Assembly (NCBI RefSeq): GCF_900109295.1
Contig: NZ_FOIZ01000002.1
Coordinates: 682,001-746,000 of the forward strand
Length of the DNA: 64,000 nt
Direction: 5' to 3'
Origin: Cognatiyoonia koreensis
Lineage (GTDB): Bacteria; Pseudomonadota; Alphaproteobacteria; Rhodobacterales; Rhodobacteraceae
Shown: piece after piece, positions 26,774 through 35,799 of the stretch
Numbering within the stretch: the stretch's first letter is position 1
Layout: each line of letters starts with the position of its first letter
Translations under genes and position numbers: made by a program
The notes under the pieces: generated by a model
What the model saw: the letters and a program-made list of their open reading frames with translations, nothing else
Database searches by the model: none
Told to the model about the DNA's origin: nothing

Positions 26774-29718
26774 TTCAGAACCTCAGGCGCGATATCATCT
26801 GCCATCGACCACTCTCCAAAGCGCGATAGATGATCGTATTGGCTTGACTGCTTGTTGCTGAAATGCGCAAGCCGCGCCGTATAACCGGTGCCCGGATCCT
26901 GCCAGTTCCGCAAAAGTTCCAGAAATTCGGACCATACCTGATCGGCGGGGCTTTTCTCCAACGGAGCTGGTTTGATCCGCATACTGGAGTTGACCTCAAT
27001 GAAGGCAGCAGAAGCGACCTTGGCCGGGCCAAGGTCATCGAATGCACCCCGTTCGACCATCGCAGCTTCAAGCAGCAGTTGCTTGTCGAATTTCTCTTGC
27101 TGAGGGGCTGATGGCATTTCACCCGTCTTGTAGTCGTAGATGATGATATCGCCATTCTGGTCGCGATCCATGCGGTCCGCCTTTGCGATCAGACGAAATG
27201 CCGGATTGAGTATGTCGACCGCGCCATCGGCCTCGATCAGGACGAGCGAGCCAATACTCTGCCGCGCAGCCTCATCGGAAAGAAACCGTGGCGCGATACG
27301 CGTAAGCCGGGTGAGCCATTGCATCCTGACGGTTGGCCATGGGCACCGCTCTTGCAGGACCCTTTCTGTTATCGTCAGAAATGCGCGCAGTGCAGCAGGA
27401 TCTGTGGCATCAGGTCGGCTTGCAATGAACAACTCAAGAATCTTGTGGAAGACTTCACCGCGCAAAGACGGATCAGCCGTGACCTTCAGTGGATCGAGCT
27501 GTTTCAAACGCAATATCTTTTCCGCATAGATCGCAAAAGGATCGCGTATCAGCGTTTTGATGCGAGTGACGGACAGCTCTTTTGGTCGGGCGGCGACAGG
27601 CGGTTGTGGCGATGGGCGTTTGGCCTTTGGCGTCACTTGCTCCGGCACCTGAAGGGCAGCCGCTTTCGCAATCCACATTGCACCATCATCGCGCATCCGC
27701 TCAAGCAGCTCCGGCCCTCCCTGTTCTGGCAAACCAGAAAGCAGGTTCGTCAGGCGGTTCAGCCAACGCGAAGGCACAGTTTCGGAATCTGCGGAACGCA
27801 GCGCACGGGTAATCCACACTTCTTTCGCGCAGACAGCTTGTTGGTAATCATGCGCCGACAATCCAATGCGCCGCTCTGGTAACAGCAGGCCGACTGCCTG
27901 CCGCATCTGCCGGTTCAACCACGGATCAGGTGCGGGGCTTTCGGGCCAGACACCGTCGTTCAGCCCACCCAGAATCACAAGATCAGCGCCCTGAACACGC
28001 GCCTCTAAAGTACCCCAGATCAAGATGTTGGGATGACCAAGGTCACGGTCCCGGACGACACCCTGCGCCAGGACGGCATTGAACAGATGGACATAATCAA
28101 AAGTCGACAGAACGCCACCAGCGTCTGAATCTGTTTGCAGCATTGTGCAGACGCGCTGGGCTTCACGACCGGCTGTCTGCTCCCATAGCGCGCCAGCGTC
28201 ATCGCCGTCCGGCCCACGTGCAAGCCATTCGGTGCAATGGATGTGAAACGCCAACAGATCAGCCAACAGCGCTTCATCCGCCGCGGCAAGGTCGTTGATC
28301 ACATCGCCCAGCCAGTTGGCCCAAGCCAGCCGTCCGGGGTCATTTTCGCTGGTCCGCTCAGCCCAATCAACCAGTGCTGTCTTGTCAAGGATCGGGGGAC
28401 CATATCGACGTAAACGTAGCTCCAACTCGCGTGTCCGCAGCAGGTGCTGGTTGCGATCCCCGCCACCAGTATTGCAAAGCGGATGCTTGAGGACGATCAG
28501 CACCTTTTCAGCTGTTTGTTCCGTACCGATCAGATCCCCGACATGCCGCAGCAATCGGCCCGGTGCCGATTGCGCCAATGGCACACCGGCACTGTCATCC
28601 GGCGTGATATCCCAACGGTCCAGCGCAGCGGCCACCTGTCGGGTCAGCATTCTGTCCGGCGTGATCAGGGCCGCAGTTACCCCGTCTTCGGCCGCTTGAC
28701 GCAGTCGCAAGGCAATGGTTTCTGCTTCAATTCGGGGGGACGGAGCCTCGACCAGCACCATATCGCGGGTTGCCTCTGCAAGATCGTCAAGCTTGGGGCC
28801 TTCGCGCATCCAGTCGTTGGTGACAGGTGCCGGACGCAGGGACAGTGAAACAAGCTTGTTGCGGGCGTTGGAATATATCGGATCCTCCGTCCAATTAACG
28901 ACGTCCTTTGGTGTCAAAGATAGATTTTCCAGAAGTGTCTTGAACCGGTACTGCGGGTGATCTTCACCACTTCCTTGCTTTCCAAGACTATCCCACGCGC
29001 TTTCCGGCATGATGCTGTCAAATCCTGGCAGAACAAGCGCACCTTGCGGCAGCCGCGCCACCGCCTGCATCAATAGTCCCGTTGCGCCGCGCGAACCTGT
29101 CGATCCAGCGACAATAATCGGATGGGTCGGGGGAGATATGCGCCAGCTTTCCACCAGCTGTTCAATCACGAGCCGCTGTCGCGCTTCCTTGTCAGGGGCG
29201 ACGGCAATGGCGCTAAAGAACGGACCAAGAATATTGAGAAACTTCAAGGCGCGCTGCCAGTGACCAGACTGGTCTGACACGTCCAGATTCTGCAGAGTTT
29301 CGGGATTGACGCCTTCGCCCTGCATTTCGTCCATCAACGTCGCAAGACTGTCCGCCAGATCATATAGTGCCGCGCGCGGTGCCAGATCGGGCTCCTTATC
29401 CAGAAGCGCAGAAATCACACCGATCAACTCCAACCGGCGACGCAATGACGACACAGGCAAAGGAATGCCGGATGCCTGCGCATCAAACGCCAGATCGGTA
29501 ACAAGGCGCACGCGGGGCAAAAGACGGGCCAGACCGTCATCGAAAATGCTGCGGATGCGCCTTTGCATCCGGGCGGTGTTCACGAAAATCTCTGTGCGGG
29601 CGATATCAACGACCGACATATTTCGGAACCGGGCATGAAGTCCGGCGACAAGCTCGTTCCCGAAATCCGCACCGGGTGGCAGGCCAAAGACCCGCGGCTG
29701 ATCTGTCGATTCAAACAT
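26770..29718 (-). CDS. addB: Double-strand break repair protein AddB
   Basis: AddB is the second subunit of AddAB, with an inactive helicase-like body and a RecB-family nuclease. From the ATG chosen the protein has 982 residues. The start VFGLPPGADFGNELVAGL is typical of alphaproteobacterial AddB, and the C-terminal part carries the nuclease segment IIIYDYKTGEMPSAPQQEKF with Asp and Lys ligands and a Gln for DNA. An in-frame upstream ATG would add 42 residues overlapping murU and is rejected. It overlaps murU by eight bases and addA by four. Confidence 0.94.
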   Translation of the reverse strand: MFESTDQPRVFGLPPGADFGNELVAGLHARFRNMSVVDIARTEIFVNTARMQRRIRSIFDDGLARLLPRVRLVTDLAFDAQASGIPLPVSSLRRRLELIGVISALLDKEPDLAPRAALYDLADSLATLMDEMQGEGVNPETLQNLDVSDQSGHWQRALKFLNILGPFFSAIAVAPDKEARQRLVIEQLVESWRISPPTHPIIVAGSTGSRGATGLLMQAVARLPQGALVLPGFDSIMPESAWDSLGKQGSGEDHPQYRFKTLLENLSLTPKDVVNWTEDPIYSNARNKLVSLSLRPAPVTNDWMREGPKLDDLAEATRDMVLVEAPSPRIEAETIALRLRQAAEDGVTAALITPDRMLTRQVAAALDRWDITPDDSAGVPLAQSAPGRLLRHVGDLIGTEQTAEKVLIVLKHPLCNTGGGDRNQHLLRTRELELRLRRYGPPILDKTALVDWAERTSENDPGRLAWANWLGDVINDLAAADEALLADLLAFHIHCTEWLARGPDGDDAGALWEQTAGREAQRVCTMLQTDSDAGGVLSTFDYVHLFNAVLAQGVVRDRDLGHPNILIWGTLEARVQGADLVILGGLNDGVWPESPAPDPWLNRQMRQAVGLLLPERRIGLSAHDYQQAVCAKEVWITRALRSADSETVPSRWLNRLTNLLSGLPEQGGPELLERMRDDGAMWIAKAAALQVPEQVTPKAKRPSPQPPVAARPKELSVTRIKTLIRDPFAIYAEKILRLKQLDPLKVTADPSLRGEVFHKILELFIASRPDATDPAALRAFLTITERVLQERCPWPTVRMQWLTRLTRIAPRFLSDEAARQSIGSLVLIEADGAVDILNPAFRLIAKADRMDRDQNGDIIIYDYKTGEMPSAPQQEKFDKQLLLEAAMVERGAFDDLGPAKVASAAFIEVNSSMRIKPAPLEKSPADQVWSEFLELLRNWQDPGTGYTARLAHFSNKQSSQYDHLSRFGEWSMADDIAPEVLK

Positions 29719-30400
29719 CTGCAGATTGCGCCAGCAGCCTGGTGGCAAGCGGAATACTCTCGGGCCGCCCCACGTCGCACCACTCACCGTCGTAGATGCA
29801 GCCAAACACACTTTGCCGTTGGATGAGCTTGTCCCAGATGACATTCATTGAAAAACAGCTGTCGGCCACTTCGTCCAGAATTGCGGGCCTGATAATCTGG
29901 AGTCCGGAATAGATCATCTTCGTGCCGCGCGTAAGGCGGCCAGTGTCGCACAGTTCGAAATCGCCCTTCCCGATGTGCCCGTGTGTCTTGGCCATCGGCA
30001 AAAGAAGAAGCAATGCGTCCATTTCTGGGTCCCAGGCATTCAGGATTTCCACAATCGGGTTCCGACCCGACCAGACCGCATCCGTATTCATCGTGATGAT
30101 AGGCCCGCCCCCCAAAAGCGGCAACGCATGCCGCAGCCCGCCACCTGTTTCACGCAACATGTCTGTTTCGTCCGAGATGATGACGGTGCTGTCACGCAAA
30201 TGATCGCGGATCATCTCCGCCTTGTAATGGACGTTGACGACCCGGCGCTTGATCGCGGAAATATGCGTGAGGTCCAGCGTCCGATCAAGCAATGTGCGCC
30301 CCGCAACGTCGACCAACGGCTTCGGGCAATCAGCGACCAGCGGCCCCATGCGCGTGCCAAGACCGGCGGCAAACAACAGGATAGAGGTTGGGGCGGTCAT
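29711..30400 (-). CDS. murU: MurU-like sugar-1-phosphate nucleotidyltransferase
   Basis: The 229-residue protein has the nucleotidyltransferase signature LLFAAGLGTRMGPLVADCPK (8-27) followed by PLVDVAGRTLLDR, a metal-binding MNTDAVW near residue 103, and YDGEWCDVGRP near the C-terminus. Next to an AmgK-type kinase this order matches the MurU step of cell-wall recycling, in which MurNAc-1-phosphate becomes UDP-MurNAc without passing through the fosfomycin-sensitive route. Another sugar specificity cannot be excluded. It overlaps amgK and addB. Confidence 0.82.
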   Translation of the reverse strand: MTAPTSILLFAAGLGTRMGPLVADCPKPLVDVAGRTLLDRTLDLTHISAIKRRVVNVHYKAEMIRDHLRDSTVIISDETDMLRETGGGLRHALPLLGGGPIITMNTDAVWSGRNPIVEILNAWDPEMDALLLLLPMAKTHGHIGKGDFELCDTGRLTRGTKMIYSGLQIIRPAILDEVADSCFSMNVIWDKLIQRQSVFGCIYDGEWCDVGRPESIPLATRLLAQSADV

Positions 30401-31383
30401 TCTGTCCAGGCCATGATTATCGGGTCCGTTGGTTCTGGTAAGCGGTCGCGCAACACCGCGTTCAGTCGATGAAGTGCGGGATGCTGAAGGTCCTGCATGA
30501 CATGGGACCAGACGCGCGGCAACATCTGCACATAACGGCGCTTACCCTGCATTCGGATAAGGCGCGCGAACACCCCCAGAATGCGAAGATTGCGCTGTAC
30601 TGACAGGCAGGCAACTGCTGCGGAAACGGTGCCCTCATCCTGTTGCGTATATTTCGCAAAATACGCAATCACCTCTTTCACTGTATCTTCGCTGACATCG
30701 CGCCGTGCATCCCGCAATAACGAAGCAAGATCATACCCGTCCGGTGCCAAAAACGCGTCCTGAAAGTCCAATAATCCCACACGCTGAAGTCCTCTGTATT
30801 CGGGTCGCCAGATCAGGTTTTCAGCATGATAGTCACGCAACGCCAAGATGTTTGGAGGGCCGCACAGATCGCGCAGATGCGCAGCCATTTCCTTGGCCAT
30901 TTCATCTGCCAAAGCGGGATCATTGACATAGAACTCGCAAGTGATGCGGGTCATTTCGCCGCCGACATCCGGATTCATTGTCACCGAAGGCGGTGCATCC
31001 AATTCGCGAAGCCTAATGAGCACATCAGTGGCGGCTTCATAGAGCCCCGGTTCCTGCGATGGATCTTTTTGCAATGCACGGGCAAAGTCAGTTCGACCAA
31101 GATCCTCGAGAACCAGAAAGCCGTTTTCCAAGTTAGATTTGTAGATTTTCGGTGCAGCGAGACCGGCGCTTTCAAGGTAGTTGGCGATATGGCAGAACGG
31201 CTCGATATCCTCGCCCGTTTCCGGAGGTGCGTCCATCACCATGACCGCCTGTGTGTCATGTGTCAGTCGCAGATAACGTCTGGAAGAAGCATCCGCCGCG
31301 ATAGGGGCCTGATCCCAGTCCTCCCAGACTGTTCCCCCAAGGAATATGCGCAGCAGTTCATGGCGATCAGGCATGAAGCGCAT
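30397..31383 (-). CDS. amgK: AmgK-like anomeric sugar kinase (aminoglycoside phosphotransferase fold)
   Basis: The 328-residue protein has the APH fold: SSRRYLRL for phosphate binding near residue 33, the catalytic LRDYHAENLIWR (about 197-208) and GLLDFQDAFLAPDGYDLASL. The family member AmgK phosphorylates MurNAc and GlcNAc at the anomeric carbon. Adjacent murU supports that reading. Two nearby starts are possible: the ATG used and one nine bases later (MPDRHELL); the region overlaps the end of tsaE by 17 or 8 bases. Stop overlaps the murU start by four bases. Confidence 0.82.
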   Translation of the reverse strand: MRFMPDRHELLRIFLGGTVWEDWDQAPIAADASSRRYLRLTHDTQAVMVMDAPPETGEDIEPFCHIANYLESAGLAAPKIYKSNLENGFLVLEDLGRTDFARALQKDPSQEPGLYEAATDVLIRLRELDAPPSVTMNPDVGGEMTRITCEFYVNDPALADEMAKEMAAHLRDLCGPPNILALRDYHAENLIWRPEYRGLQRVGLLDFQDAFLAPDGYDLASLLRDARRDVSEDTVKEVIAYFAKYTQQDEGTVSAAVACLSVQRNLRILGVFARLIRMQGKRRYVQMLPRVWSHVMQDLQHPALHRLNAVLRDRLPEPTDPIIMAWTE

Positions 31384-31831
31384 TCATACGTGTCGCCCAT
31401 TCAGCATTCCCGCGAATTGTTACACGGTGGCCAGTGTCGGTCGCTTCAAACGCCAGGTTCAAGGCATTTGCAGGTGCGAGGGAACCAAGTCGATCCGGCC
31501 ATTCGATCAAGCATATCGCGTCGGAAAAGGCCTCTTCCAACCCCAGTTCCAGCACATCATCAGGGTGCGAGAGCCGATAAAGATCACAATGCCAGATATC
31601 CCCGTCCGGATGCGGATAGGTCTGCACAAGCGTGAATGTCGGTGAAGGAATATCTTCGCGCGTGTGCGTACGGGCACGGATCAAGGCGCGACAGAAAAAC
31701 GATTTTCCAGCACCGACGGGTCCGGACAACAACAACACGTCACCCACCTGCAACAGCGGGGCAAGCCCGCCAGCAAGGTTGCGGGTCGCGTCTTCGGTGG
31801 GCAAATCAAGGCAAAATGGATCGGACAGCAT
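31367..31831 (-). CDS. tsaE: tRNA threonylcarbamoyladenosine synthesis ATPase TsaE
   Basis: TsaE is the ATPase that works with TsaB and TsaD to form t6A37 in ANN-decoding tRNAs. The 154-residue protein has the P-loop LLSGPVGAGKSFFCRALI (34-51), SPTFTLVQTY (63-72) and HCDLYRLSHPDDVLELGLEEAF, all typical. tsaD lies 10 kb away in this window; tsaB is not seen. It is the first gene of the overlapping tsaE-amgK-murU-addB-addA series. Confidence 0.95.
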   Translation of the reverse strand: MLSDPFCLDLPTEDATRNLAGGLAPLLQVGDVLLLSGPVGAGKSFFCRALIRARTHTREDIPSPTFTLVQTYPHPDGDIWHCDLYRLSHPDDVLELGLEEAFSDAICLIEWPDRLGSLAPANALNLAFEATDTGHRVTIRGNAEWATRMNALHA

Positions 31832-31871
31832 GGCGCAAGATTATGGACTTGGCGACAAGCCGCAAGCGCAA

Positions 31872-33491
31872 TCAGACCTTTCGCTGTTGCAGCGCAAAAT
31901 CCGGCGCGGTCAGCTTTTCCAGTGTTAATGAACGAGTCGTCCGCGGTGTGAACTTCACCATCGTCATGCTGCCTTTAAGCGGCGTGACGCTGCAAGCGAC
32001 TTGCCGCCCGTCTTTCAGCACAACGGTTTCTGACCATGCCTCGCGCTCTGACAAACTGCCGGCAAAAGACTCGATACGCCGCCAGACTGCACTCGAAACA
32101 CAGCCCGATTTCCACTGTCGCAGCGCGATCCTGAGGTCATAGGCAATTGAGTCAGGCGTAACATCATCGGCCCACATTTCACTGTAGGCAACGTTCGAGA
32201 TTACGAGCGATTGCGAGGCGGAGAATACAGCGATTGCATCTGGCATGCTGTCGATCACAGCTTGACTGGTTTCGATTTCAGACCGGAACCGGCGGGTCAA
32301 AGAAATTTCGGCTGTGATGTCCTCGAACAGAAACGCCAGTGCGCCACCCGGATGCGGTTTACCGGTCACACGATAGGTCTGTCCGTCAGGCATGTCCCAG
32401 TTTTCGACGTACGTCCCTTGCTGTGCTGCCGTTTCGAGTGCCGAGAACTGTTCCCGGAACGAAGAATAATCCTTTGGCTCTGGCAGTTTACGCATCTCGC
32501 GCAACTGATCGAGAACGATCTCGATAGACGGGCGCCCGACAAGAAAACTGGCTGGCAATCCGGTCAGATCGCCAAAAGCGGGGTTGTAGCTGGCCAACCT
32601 GCGTTTGCGATCAAAAACGGCAAGTCCGATCGACAGCTGCGCAAATGTGTTCGAAATCGTGGTGACAAATGCCTTCTGTGACTCCTCCGCGCGCATGATC
32701 TCGTTTGCGTCAATTGCATAGTGTAGAGCCCCGTTCGCCGTTGGCATCGACGTCACATTGAACCAATGCTCCGCCTCCTCTCCATGAAGCTGGAGCGATC
32801 TACGTTTTGTCAGGGGCAAAGCGTCATGTGCGATGGGAAAAGGAGCATCCGAAAACAGGCGCTTTTTGGGCCATGCCTGACCTATGTTCTCATCGGCTCG
32901 AACATGTAGATCCGCATATCGCAGATAGGTCGCGTTGGCCCAGACGACCTGCCCTTCATTGTTTTCCTGCCAGATCAGCTGTGGTGCATTCTGGCAAATA
33001 GTTTTGTGAGTCTCTGCCTCCTTGCGAAATGCGTCCTCTTCCAGCTCTTTGTAGCGCAATGTGGCGTCTACATGCTGTGCGCTATCAAGTGTCAGGCGAA
33101 GGCGTGGTCCATCACGCAAAAGCCGCACAGAAAGTGTTTCATCGTCCGGGTGAACGATGTTTTGCGCGCCGTTCGATGACATTTCCGCGATTGCAACAGG
33201 AAGTGAGGGGAACAAGGGCGCAAGAAACCCAACCAACGCATCAAATTCGGATTCATTAGTTGGCATTCTGTCAACGATCGTCTGCGCCGCAGGGGTCGCG
33301 TCAATCAGGGTCTGTCCTTCAAATAGAAAGACCGGAAGATTTGGAACAGCGCGTGCCTCCCGCGTAAGCGCATGACCATGTGAACGCTGAAATGCAAAAC
33401 GGTATAAAAGCAACGCCAAACCGATCGCCATGAAGACGACAATAAGCAACTGAAGAGTCTCACCCAATACCATTTGAAGCGCCCTATCCAT
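31872..33491 (-). CDS. Membrane-anchored multi-PAS domain protein without kinase domain
   Basis: The 539-residue protein has one membrane segment (about 12-31), then a PAS-like region around residues 55-140, a PAS domain near 165-270 (NAPQLIWQENNEGQVVWAN), another at 280-400 (GLAVFDRKRRLASYNPAF, LTGLPASFLVGRPS) and a last one at 410-500 (SMPDAIAVFSASQSLVISN). It stops after TMVKFTPRTTRSLTLEKL, where a histidine kinase would begin its H-box, and no HATPase motifs follow. Roseobacters commonly encode such PAS-only proteins. It lies 48 bases downstream of regB, with a CtrA-like box between them. It may sense redox or small molecules through protein partners; this is inference. Confidence 0.8.
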   Translation of the reverse strand: MDRALQMVLGETLQLLIVVFMAIGLALLLYRFAFQRSHGHALTREARAVPNLPVFLFEGQTLIDATPAAQTIVDRMPTNESEFDALVGFLAPLFPSLPVAIAEMSSNGAQNIVHPDDETLSVRLLRDGPRLRLTLDSAQHVDATLRYKELEEDAFRKEAETHKTICQNAPQLIWQENNEGQVVWANATYLRYADLHVRADENIGQAWPKKRLFSDAPFPIAHDALPLTKRRSLQLHGEEAEHWFNVTSMPTANGALHYAIDANEIMRAEESQKAFVTTISNTFAQLSIGLAVFDRKRRLASYNPAFGDLTGLPASFLVGRPSIEIVLDQLREMRKLPEPKDYSSFREQFSALETAAQQGTYVENWDMPDGQTYRVTGKPHPGGALAFLFEDITAEISLTRRFRSEIETSQAVIDSMPDAIAVFSASQSLVISNVAYSEMWADDVTPDSIAYDLRIALRQWKSGCVSSAVWRRIESFAGSLSEREAWSETVVLKDGRQVACSVTPLKGSMTMVKFTPRTTRSLTLEKLTAPDFALQQRKV

Positions 33492-33515
33492 CGAAAGCAG
33501 AATGGCGGGAGAAGG

Positions 33516-33530
33516 TTAATGAGCTATTAA
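33516..33530. promoter_or_regulatory. CtrA-type binding site (TTAA-N7-TTAA)
   Basis: TTAATGAGCTATTAA matches the full CtrA consensus of two TTAA half-sites separated by seven bases. It lies in the 48-base gap between regB and the PAS protein gene, 24 bases before the start codon of the latter, so it may control that gene in the CtrA regulon, which in Rhodobacteraceae also covers motility and gene transfer agents. Confidence 0.55.
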
Positions 33531-33539
33531 ATAGAAGGG

Positions 33540-34937
33540 CTAAGACGTGATCGGCTGGTTTTTACCCAATGGTTTGCCGGCCTGCGCATGATGATTATCT
33601 ACCACTACGCGCGGCCAATTAACCGAAACAATTGCACCGCCGGTCGCCTGTCCAGCCCAACCCGATCGCCCGTGGCGTCGGCCATTCGTGAAAGAAATGC
33701 GCGCACCAGAGCGTTCGAGCAGTGTCTTGGCAATGAAAAGGCCCAGACCCATGCCTTCGTATCCAGGACGGCGCGACCCATCCAAAGACACCCGACGGCG
33801 GCGCACGAAAGGGTCGCCGATACGTCCGATGACAGATTGCGGAAAGCCTGGACCGTCGTCCGCAATCTGCACACTGATTTCATCGTCTGACCAGTTCACG
33901 TCGATTTCGACCCGCTGTTCAGAAAAATCGACAGCGTTCTGGATCAGATTGCGCAACCCGTGAATGATTTCCGGCCTGCGCGTAATCACCGGCTGCGAAT
34001 GATCATCCGACCCTTTTGGCGCGATATCAAAAAGCACTTGCTTACCGCGGCTCAGATGTGGCTCCGCAGCTTCGCGCACAACGGTTTCAAGCGGCGCGGT
34101 GCGTAGATGCAAATCGTCCTTTCCGGCCCGGCCCATGGAATGAAGGATTTCGCGGCACCGGTCTGCCTGCTGGCGGATCAGCGCGGCATCTTCCCGCTGG
34201 TCTGGCATGTCGTCCAGTTCTTCCATCAGCTCTGCGCTAACCAGCTTGATCGTCGCAAGGGGCGTCCCGAGTTCGTGCGCCGCCGCCGCGACAACACCCC
34301 CCAGATCGGTCAGTTTTTGTTCACGGGCCAATGCAAGTTGTGTGGCGACCAAAGCCTCGCGCATGGTGTGCATTTCGGTCGTGACTTGCCGCGCATAGAT
34401 CGCAAGAAAGACAACGCCGATCACTAGAGAAACCCAAAACCCAAGCTGAAAGACGGGTGGCAAGGTCAATATCTCGCCGCTGCTTGTCACAAGTGGGATG
34501 TGCACGCGTGCGATGATGGAAATCAGGGCAATTGCAATGACGCCAACGACGATCATGCTGCGGAGTTTCAATACAGTCGCGGCGATCGTAACCGGTGCAA
34601 GGATCAACAGGGCGAACGGATTGTTCAAACCGCCGGTCAGGAAAAGCAGCAGCCCCAACTGCACCACGTCGAATATCAGCATCATCATGGTTTCGCGTTC
34701 GGACAGCCGCTTGTTTTCGGGATAAAGCGAACTTGAAAACAGATTTGCTATAACGGCGCTGCCGATGATTAGTGCAGCAGAGCCGATTTCGATCTCAAGG
34801 TTATAGATGCGTGCAGCCACAAGAATCGCAATGATCTGCCCGCTGATCGCAAACCAGCGCAGGACGACAAGCGTCCGCAACCGCACCCAGTCGCTGCGGT
34901 GCTGTTCTGCAAACATATGCAATTCGGAACCGGCCAT
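33540..34937 (-). CDS. regB: Redox-responsive sensor histidine kinase RegB (PrrB/ActS family)
   Basis: RegB phosphorylates RegA in response to the state of the quinone pool and cysteine oxidation. The 465-residue protein has six predicted membrane segments in residues 25-185, the ubiquinone-binding heptapeptide GGLNNPF (102-108), the phospho-acceptor in AAAHELGTPLA (His221), the redox cysteine in DRCREILHSMG (Cys261) and the HATPase with NLIQNAVDF and DDGPGFP. All the key residues of the family are present. It is divergent from regA. Confidence 0.96.
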   Translation of the reverse strand: MAGSELHMFAEQHRSDWVRLRTLVVLRWFAISGQIIAILVAARIYNLEIEIGSAALIIGSAVIANLFSSSLYPENKRLSERETMMMLIFDVVQLGLLLFLTGGLNNPFALLILAPVTIAATVLKLRSMIVVGVIAIALISIIARVHIPLVTSSGEILTLPPVFQLGFWVSLVIGVVFLAIYARQVTTEMHTMREALVATQLALAREQKLTDLGGVVAAAAHELGTPLATIKLVSAELMEELDDMPDQREDAALIRQQADRCREILHSMGRAGKDDLHLRTAPLETVVREAAEPHLSRGKQVLFDIAPKGSDDHSQPVITRRPEIIHGLRNLIQNAVDFSEQRVEIDVNWSDDEISVQIADDGPGFPQSVIGRIGDPFVRRRRVSLDGSRRPGYEGMGLGLFIAKTLLERSGARISFTNGRRHGRSGWAGQATGGAIVSVNWPRVVVDNHHAQAGKPLGKNQPITS

Positions 34938-35208
34938 CGTATGTCTTCCGTTCTCCCGCTGCGGACTCCTAAAGTGTTAAATGGGGACCGCCCCCGGATC
35001 AATGCGACCAACTCAACCTGTGTTGAAGGTATGCCGCCAGCCGCTGATTGCCATCCCATGGACAGCAAACCGTTCTTCCTGGTCTCTGATCTTGACGTGG
35101 TTTGCCAGAAAGACCTGTCCGCAAGTGACAGATTTCAAGCATCTTGTCCGGTTTGACCCTTGCAGATGGCAAGCTATCTCAAGCTTGAACCTAATAAGGA
35201 CAAAGGCA

Positions 35209-35760
35209 ATGGATATCGCCAACATTGATCTCGGAGTAGACCCGTCGCTGCTATTGGTTGACGACGACGAAGCGTTTCTAAAACGGCTTGCGAAAGCTAT
35301 GGAAAAGCGTGGCTTTTCTGTTGAAACAGCAGAGACAGTCGCAGGTGGTAAGGCAATTGCGACAGCACGCCCACCAGCTTATGCCGTTGTCGACCTGCGG
35401 CTTGAGGACGGTAATGGTCTCGACGTGGTCGAGGTTCTGCGCGAACGCCGTCCCGATAGCCGTATCGTTGTGCTTACAGGCTACGGGGCCATTGCAACGG
35501 CAGTTGCGGCTGTAAAGATCGGTGCCACTGATTATCTGGCAAAACCAGCTGACGCGACAGATGTGACAAACGCTCTTCTGGCGCAAAAAGACGAACTGCC
35601 ACCGCCCCCTGAGAACCCGATGAGTGCAGACCGCGTTCGGTGGGAGCATATTCAAAGGGTCTACGAGCTATGTGATCGTAACGTGTCGGAAACTGCGCGG
35701 CGGTTGAATATGCACCGTCGGACATTGCAGCGCATTTTGGCAAAACGCAGCCCGCGCTAG
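35209..35760 (+). CDS. regA: Response regulator RegA (PrrA/ActR family)
   Basis: RegA is the global redox regulator of photosynthesis, respiration, carbon and nitrogen fixation genes in Rhodobacter relatives. The 183-residue protein has a receiver domain with LLLVDDDEAF (14-23), phospho-acceptor Asp62 in VVDLRLEDGNG and KP in LAKPADATD, a proline hinge (PPPPE, about 133), and a Fis-type helix-turn-helix ending NMHRRTLQRILAKR. The ATG used has AAGGA upstream; an in-frame start 228 bases earlier is rejected because it adds 76 unrelated residues. It is divergent from regB across 271 bases. No senC lies between, unlike in R. capsulatus. Confidence 0.96.
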   Translation: MDIANIDLGVDPSLLLVDDDEAFLKRLAKAMEKRGFSVETAETVAGGKAIATARPPAYAVVDLRLEDGNGLDVVEVLRERRPDSRIVVLTGYGAIATAVAAVKIGATDYLAKPADATDVTNALLAQKDELPPPPENPMSADRVRWEHIQRVYELCDRNVSETARRLNMHRRTLQRILAKRSPR

Positions 35761-35799
35761 AAACCGACAACCGTCCTGCTGGCTACATGAAGCGACCTG

